Positions 23,509-27,092 of a DNA stretch of 27,092 bases are shown one piece after another. The position numbers and the translations under genes were made by a program. The DNA comes from DATBMY01 sp036554605. Its GTDB lineage: Bacteria; Acidobacteriota; Blastocatellia; UBA7656. The stretch covers positions 1 through 27,092 of the forward strand of contig DATBMY010000458.1 in assembly GCA_036554605.1 (NCBI GenBank), read 5' to 3'. The first letter of the stretch is position 1. Each line of letters opens with the position of its first letter. The notes under the pieces are model-generated. The model did no database searches and was not told where the DNA came from. It saw only the letters and a program-made list of their open reading frames with translations.

Positions 23509-25284
23509 TCACCTGTTCGCGCCTGCCGGCTTCTTTGCATCGAATTGGGATTGGCCTTCCACGATTTCCCTCCCGGCCGCCAGGTTGTCTAACATCTCGC
23601 CAACGCGCTCGACCATCGGCACAAGCGACTGGCGGTCGAGCGCCGAGATCACAACCGCATTGTATGCTCTTTGCAGATTACGTAATTCAAGCTCGCTTAG
23701 CAAATCGGACTTGTTGAAGACGAGAAGTCGCGGCAGGTCTGACAGATTAAGCTCTTCGAGAATCTTAACGACCGACCCGATCTGCGTCTCAAGGTGCGGG
23801 CTGCTCGCGTCGACAAGGTGGAGCAGTATGTCCGAGCTTTCCATCTCTTCGAGCGTCGCCCGGAAGGCTGTTATCAAATCCGGCGGCAAATCTCTTATAA
23901 AGCCGACCGTATCGTTGATGATAACCTCTTGATCGCGCGGCAGGCGCAAGCGACGGCTCGTGGGGTCGAGCGTGGCGAACATCCTGCTCTCCGCCGTAAC
24001 CTGAGACTGCGTCAGAGCGTTGAGCAGCGTCGACTTGCCCGCGTTTGTGTATCCGACTATCGATATGACAGGCAGGTCGCGCCGCTCGCGCCTGGTGCGC
24101 TGCACGCGGCGGCTCGTTCTTATCTGCTCGATCTGCTTCTCCAGATGATGTATGCGGTCGCGCACCCGGCGCCGGTCGACTTCGAGCTTGGTTTCACCGG
24201 GGCCTCGCCCGCCGATGCCGCCCATAAGGCGCGACATCTCGGTGCCTGAGCCCGAGAGTCGCGGCAGCATGTATTTCAATTGAGCAAGCTCTACTTGAAT
24301 CTTGCCCTCGCGGCTCTGCGCGCGCTGGGCGAATATGTCGAGTATAAGCTGTGTGCGGTCAATGATCTTGAGGTCCGTCGCTTCGTTTATTGTCCTGACC
24401 TGAGCCGGCGACAGGTTTTGATCAAAGATTATGACGTCGGCACCAAGCTGGAGGCTGCGTATGATCAGCTCGTCGAGCTTGCCCCGGCCAAGCAGCGAGC
24501 GGGGGTCGAGATGCTGGCGGCGCTGCACTATCGAATCGAGCACGACGACGCCCGACGAGCGGGCCAGCTCGCGCAGTTCTTCAAGCGACTCCTGCGCCGA
24601 AGCCACGCTCCCACGGGTTACGCTCACCAGTATGGCCCGGTCGCGCTGATCGCGCGGATTACGAACGTGGCGCGCCCTGGCGATCTCTTCTTCGAGCGAC
24701 TCGATCAATTCGATGAAATCGGTATCGAGCTGCGACGGCACGCGCGGCTCAAGAAATCCCCAGATGGCCGGCGGCTCAGCATCGACAAGCAGGTCTTCGT
24801 CCTCGCCCGCGTATGCGCGCTGCGCCTTGCGGGCGGCCTCGGCGTCGGCGGGCAAGAGGTGGGCCGCGCGCACAAGGCCAGGCAGCCCGCCCTCGCGCAC
24901 ATCGATTGCCGCCATAAGGTCGAGCCGCAATAAGGCAAGGTCCGCGAGGTCGTCTTGCGTAAGTCCTTCGCCCGCCAGGTGCGTGTGCAGGCACCTGAGC
25001 CCGCGAAAGCGCTTCTCGCCTATGCGCACGCGCTTAAGGTCCGGCAGCACGATGGCGCGCGCGTTGCCTACGACGACGTGCTCCACGTAGCCGGCGCGAT
25101 TTACAAGCACGCCTACCTGTCGATTCACCTCATGCGAGAGTTCCGAAAGTTGCCGGGCAAACTCCTGCGTGACGATCTGGTGCGGCGGGATGCGCCGGTT
25201 ATAGAGCTTCTCCAGGCGTTGAATCTGGTTCTGCTTGAGTCCTTGAAGATTACCCTCAATATTGCGAATAGTCATCTCCTCCAC
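23509..25284 (-). CDS. hflX: Ribosome-associated GTPase HflX, long form
   Basis: GTPase that splits or recycles stalled 70S ribosomes under stress. HflX N-domain at about 215-370 (AILVSV, then GSGTEMSRLMGGIGGRGPGETKLE), then the G domain with Walker A GYTNAGKST (411-419), DTVGF (458-462), NKSD (524-527) and a SAL motif near 547. The 591-aa length exceeds the 426-aa E. coli protein because of an extra N-terminal region of about 200 residues (1-210). The frame opens with GTG at 25284, preceded within four codons by an in-frame stop. An ATG at 25275 is too close to GGAGGAG to be clearly better, so the start is ambiguous by 9 nt. lemA follows after 20 nt. Confidence 0.95.
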   Translation of the reverse strand: MEEMTIRNIEGNLQGLKQNQIQRLEKLYNRRIPPHQIVTQEFARQLSELSHEVNRQVGVLVNRAGYVEHVVVGNARAIVLPDLKRVRIGEKRFRGLRCLHTHLAGEGLTQDDLADLALLRLDLMAAIDVREGGLPGLVRAAHLLPADAEAARKAQRAYAGEDEDLLVDAEPPAIWGFLEPRVPSQLDTDFIELIESLEEEIARARHVRNPRDQRDRAILVSVTRGSVASAQESLEELRELARSSGVVVLDSIVQRRQHLDPRSLLGRGKLDELIIRSLQLGADVIIFDQNLSPAQVRTINEATDLKIIDRTQLILDIFAQRAQSREGKIQVELAQLKYMLPRLSGSGTEMSRLMGGIGGRGPGETKLEVDRRRVRDRIHHLEKQIEQIRTSRRVQRTRRERRDLPVISIVGYTNAGKSTLLNALTQSQVTAESRMFATLDPTSRRLRLPRDQEVIINDTVGFIRDLPPDLITAFRATLEEMESSDILLHLVDASSPHLETQIGSVVKILEELNLSDLPRLLVFNKSDLLSELELRNLQRAYNAVVISALDRQSLVPMVERVGEMLDNLAAGREIVEGQSQFDAKKPAGANR

Positions 25285-25630
25285 TGTTCGGCTCTAGCTC
25301 CTGGCAATACTATTCTACACGATACGGCGGCGAGAGTGCATCCGGGGCAGGCAGTAAAGCATAAAGAACTTTCAAGCTCGCGCGCCGACGTTCGCTTTGC
25401 CTGTTAATGAGGCCACTTGCCTTTGCGTTCTGAATGAGCTACTATCTTGCCATTCTGAACGGTGGACAATAACCCGCGATATTATTAGCTGGAACACTAA
25501 CCAGTTTATCAGCGTCGGCGGATGATTGAAGCCGTCACAATCGGCACTGGTAACAGGACCGGATAAGCTAGACGATAGCGCGCTGGCGCTATGATCCCGT
25601 TCGGACATTCAAAACATAAGTGGAGGATGT
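25285..25630. other. Divergent intergenic region between hflX and hfq
   Basis: A 346-bp stretch that must contain the promoters of both divergent genes. One notable hairpin lies about 40 nt before the hfq-like start (25575-25592). A 78-codon minus-strand frame (25372-25608) was examined and not accepted. No clear -35/-10 pair was identified. Confidence 0.55.
25575..25592 (+). promoter_or_regulatory. Hairpin in the hfq leader
   Basis: ATAGCGC and GCGCTAT form a perfect 7-bp stem with a GCTG tetraloop, 29 nt before the GGAGG of the hfq-like gene. No T-run follows, so it is not an intrinsic terminator. It may be a 5' UTR structure; Hfq mRNAs are autoregulated in other bacteria, which is background and not shown here. 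Confidence 0.4.
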
Positions 25631-25633
25631 GTG

Positions 25634-25999
25634 GTGAATAGGAAATTAATTCGACCAACACTTGCAGAAGTAAGAGAGCGTGCGGAGCGAGGCGAACAGC
25701 ATCGACGCAACGCGCAGAGCGACCCTAACCGCAAACGCGTCCCACCCGAGCAGACCCATGCCGAGAGCTTTTATTACAAGAAACAGATGGATAATAAGAC
25801 TCCGATGGTGCTAGTGCTTCAGGACGGGGAGCATCTCACCGGGACAATCGAGTGGTACGACCGAAGCTGCATAAAGCTTCACCGCGAAGAAGGCCCTAAC
25901 TTGCTCGTCCTGAAACATAACGTGAAATACATGTATAAAGCGGCCGAGGCCGATGGCTCAAACTCGGACGATACAGATGATCTTGACGACGAGGATTAA
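25634..25999 (+). CDS. hfq: Hfq-like RNA chaperone with extended N-terminus and acidic tail
   Basis: Sm-like protein (about 121 aa from the GTG at 25634, which has GGAGG 7 nt upstream; the GTG at 25631 is a close alternative). Numbered from 25631, residues 57-104 hold the Sm fold: TPMVLVLQDGEHLTGTIEWYD is Sm1 and LLVLKHNVKYMYK is Sm2, with K95-H96 equivalent to K56-H57 of E. coli Hfq. R78 sits at the Q41 position. Residues 1-45 are a basic extension (NRKLIRPTLAEVRERAERG ... RKRVPPEQ), and the last 14 residues are mostly Asp/Glu. The arginine rim of E. coli Hfq (R16-R19) is not conserved. Expected to form a hexamer that pairs sRNAs with mRNAs, but the divergence leaves that open. It is divergent from hflX and upstream of pdxA. 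Confidence 0.85.
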   Translation: MNRKLIRPTLAEVRERAERGEQHRRNAQSDPNRKRVPPEQTHAESFYYKKQMDNKTPMVLVLQDGEHLTGTIEWYDRSCIKLHREEGPNLLVLKHNVKYMYKAAEADGSNSDDTDDLDDED

Positions 26000-26006
26000 G
26001 CCTGGC

Positions 26007-26029
26007 AGGAGGTTTCCCTCCCCTTTTCT
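26007..26029 (+). terminator. Small hairpin between hfq and pdxA
   Basis: GGAGG (26008-26012) and CCTCC (26017-26021) pair around a TTTC loop and are followed by CCTTTTCT. The paired GGAGG is also the only good Shine-Dalgarno in this gap. The element could be a weak terminator or could hide the ribosome binding site. Confidence 0.35.
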
Positions 26030-26038
26030 CTCCCGGCG

Positions 26039-27076
26039 TTGAAACCTGTGACGCGAGCAACTGATAGCCCCAACAAGCCGCGTATCGGAATAACCACTGG
26101 AGACCCTGCTGGCATTGGACCGGAGGTTGTTCTCAATAGTATTGTCTCCGCCGAGGTGCGTGAATCCTGCTCGCCGGTCATCATAGGCGATGCGCGCGAA
26201 GTGCGCAGGCAGGCACTAGCACTGGGGCTCCCGTGCGATTACAAGGTAATCGGCGGTGATCATCTATTTCCTGGTGAGGACGACGCAACCATCTACGACA
26301 CCGGCGCGCGTGGAGAGGCCGAATGGGGCGCGGTATCCTCAGAGGCGGGGCGCTCCGCAATAGTCGCAATCGAGGCGGCTACGAAGCTTTGCCTCGAAGG
26401 AAGGGTCGATGCGATCTCGACCGCGCCCGTAAACAAAGAGGCTTTAAGGCTGGCGGGGTCTGCTTTCGCCGGACACACGGATATGCTTGCGGCGCTGTGC
26501 GGATCAAATGAATCGCTCATGTGTTTCATCGCCGGGGACCTGCGCGTTTTTCTCTTGACCATTCATACAAGTCTCGCGGCCGCGATCAAATCCATCACCA
26601 GAGGTCGCGTCGCGGGCGCGGTCGAGCTTGCCGAGCGCGAGCTGCGAAGGTTCGGAATAAGGCGTCCCCGGCTGGCGATGGCGGGGCTGAATCCGCACGC
26701 GGGCGAAAACGGGCTCTTCGGCGATGAAGAACGCAAAGAGATAGAGCCGGCCATAAGAGAGCTGCGAGGGCGAGGGATTGACGTGTCAGGTCCTTATCCC
26801 GCCGACACAATATTTATCAGGGCGGCGCGCGGCGAATTTGACGCGGTCGGAGCCTGCTATCACGACCAGGGCTTGATCGCGGTCAAATGTCTCGCTTTCG
26901 GCAAGGCGGTAAACGTGACGCTCGGGCTCCCTATAATAAGAACGTCCGTTGACCACGGCACGGCCTTCGACATAGCCGGGCGCGGCGTGGCAGACCCCGC
27001 GAGCATGATTGAAGCAATTCTGCTTGCCGCGCGCCTTGTTCGGGAAGAAAGGCGCGCTCTTCATAATGTAAAATAG
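26039..27076 (+). CDS. pdxA: 4-hydroxythreonine-4-phosphate dehydrogenase PdxA
   Basis: NAD-dependent enzyme of the DXP-dependent pyridoxal 5'-phosphate route. It oxidises 4-phosphohydroxy-threonine before PdxJ condenses the product. The N-terminal RIGITTGDPAGIGPE (residues 15-29) is canonical. Metal-binding His residues are H176 (TIHTSL), H220 (LNPHAGE) and H275 (YHDQG), equivalent to E. coli H166, H211 and H266. TSVDHGTAFDIAG near 302-314 closes the active site. The 345-aa length fits the family. The start is uncertain: the frame opens with TTG at 26039 or GTG at 26048, and neither has a close ribosome binding site. The complete C-terminus ends 16 nt before the window edge. Confidence 0.94.
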   Translation: MKPVTRATDSPNKPRIGITTGDPAGIGPEVVLNSIVSAEVRESCSPVIIGDAREVRRQALALGLPCDYKVIGGDHLFPGEDDATIYDTGARGEAEWGAVSSEAGRSAIVAIEAATKLCLEGRVDAISTAPVNKEALRLAGSAFAGHTDMLAALCGSNESLMCFIAGDLRVFLLTIHTSLAAAIKSITRGRVAGAVELAERELRRFGIRRPRLAMAGLNPHAGENGLFGDEERKEIEPAIRELRGRGIDVSGPYPADTIFIRAARGEFDAVGACYHDQGLIAVKCLAFGKAVNVTLGLPIIRTSVDHGTAFDIAGRGVADPASMIEAILLAARLVREERRALHNVK

Positions 27077-27092
27077 TGCGCCCGGCTAGAGT

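Noticed and set aside
25372..25608. 78-codon minus-strand frame between hflX and hfq
   Set aside because: No Shine-Dalgarno upstream, no motif, and its composition resembles intergenic DNA. It crosses the hfq leader hairpin. Kept as intergenic.

Overview
This 27 kb window looks like ordinary chromosome from a moderately GC-rich, Gram-negative, heterotrophic bacterium, most likely an Acidobacteriota (Blastocatellia-like) genome. The hints are an Hfq-like protein with a long basic N-terminal extension and acidic tail, a secreted protein of a type I associate with that phylum (15688-16545), a 2-oxoglutarate:ferredoxin oxidoreductase, sortilin-like BNR repeat proteins, and many exported peptidases and repeat proteins. 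The assignment comes from remembered protein families, not from a search. I see no rRNA, tRNA, CRISPR array, phage or insertion sequence.

Layout. 23-1753: exported M28 metallopeptidase (+), sharing a perfect bidirectional terminator with a convergent RRM RNA-binding protein gene (-). 2437-6056 (-): an M20 dipeptidase gene followed by a membrane-anchored NHL beta-propeller fused to an M23-type metallopeptidase domain. 6389-9333 (+): korA-korB, ended by a strong terminator. 9582-13105 (+): an exported BNR/sortilin-like repeat protein with a very basic linker, then sucC with no sucD beside it. 13210-15523 (-): an exported histidine-rich TPR protein and a three-helix membrane protein, two cistrons 10 nt apart. 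15688-17332: two convergent genes for secreted proteins of unknown function. 17471-18223 (-): recO, divergent from 18397-21983 (+), a tight cluster of a methionine-gamma-lyase-like PLP enzyme, a small exported phosphatase-like protein, larE and a Tam-like methyltransferase. 21985-25284 (-): hflX, lemA and a crotonase gene. 25634-27076 (+): an hfq-like gene and pdxA.

How the genes fit together. KorAB and SucC act on consecutive steps of the TCA cycle (2-oxoglutarate to succinyl-CoA to succinate), although they lie in separate transcription units. The PLP enzyme, LarE and the methyltransferase all touch sulfur or methyl chemistry and are spaced like an operon. HflX and Hfq, co-operonic in enterobacteria, are here divergently adjacent. 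The rest is housekeeping or envelope and secretion functions.

No obviously new multi-gene system is visible. The most interesting items are the NHL-M23 fusion, the divergent Hfq next to hflX, the structured leader of the RRM gene, the His-rich TPR/membrane-protein pair, the basic linker in the BNR protein, the cluster at 18397-21983, and a CRP/FNR-type dyad between recO and that cluster.
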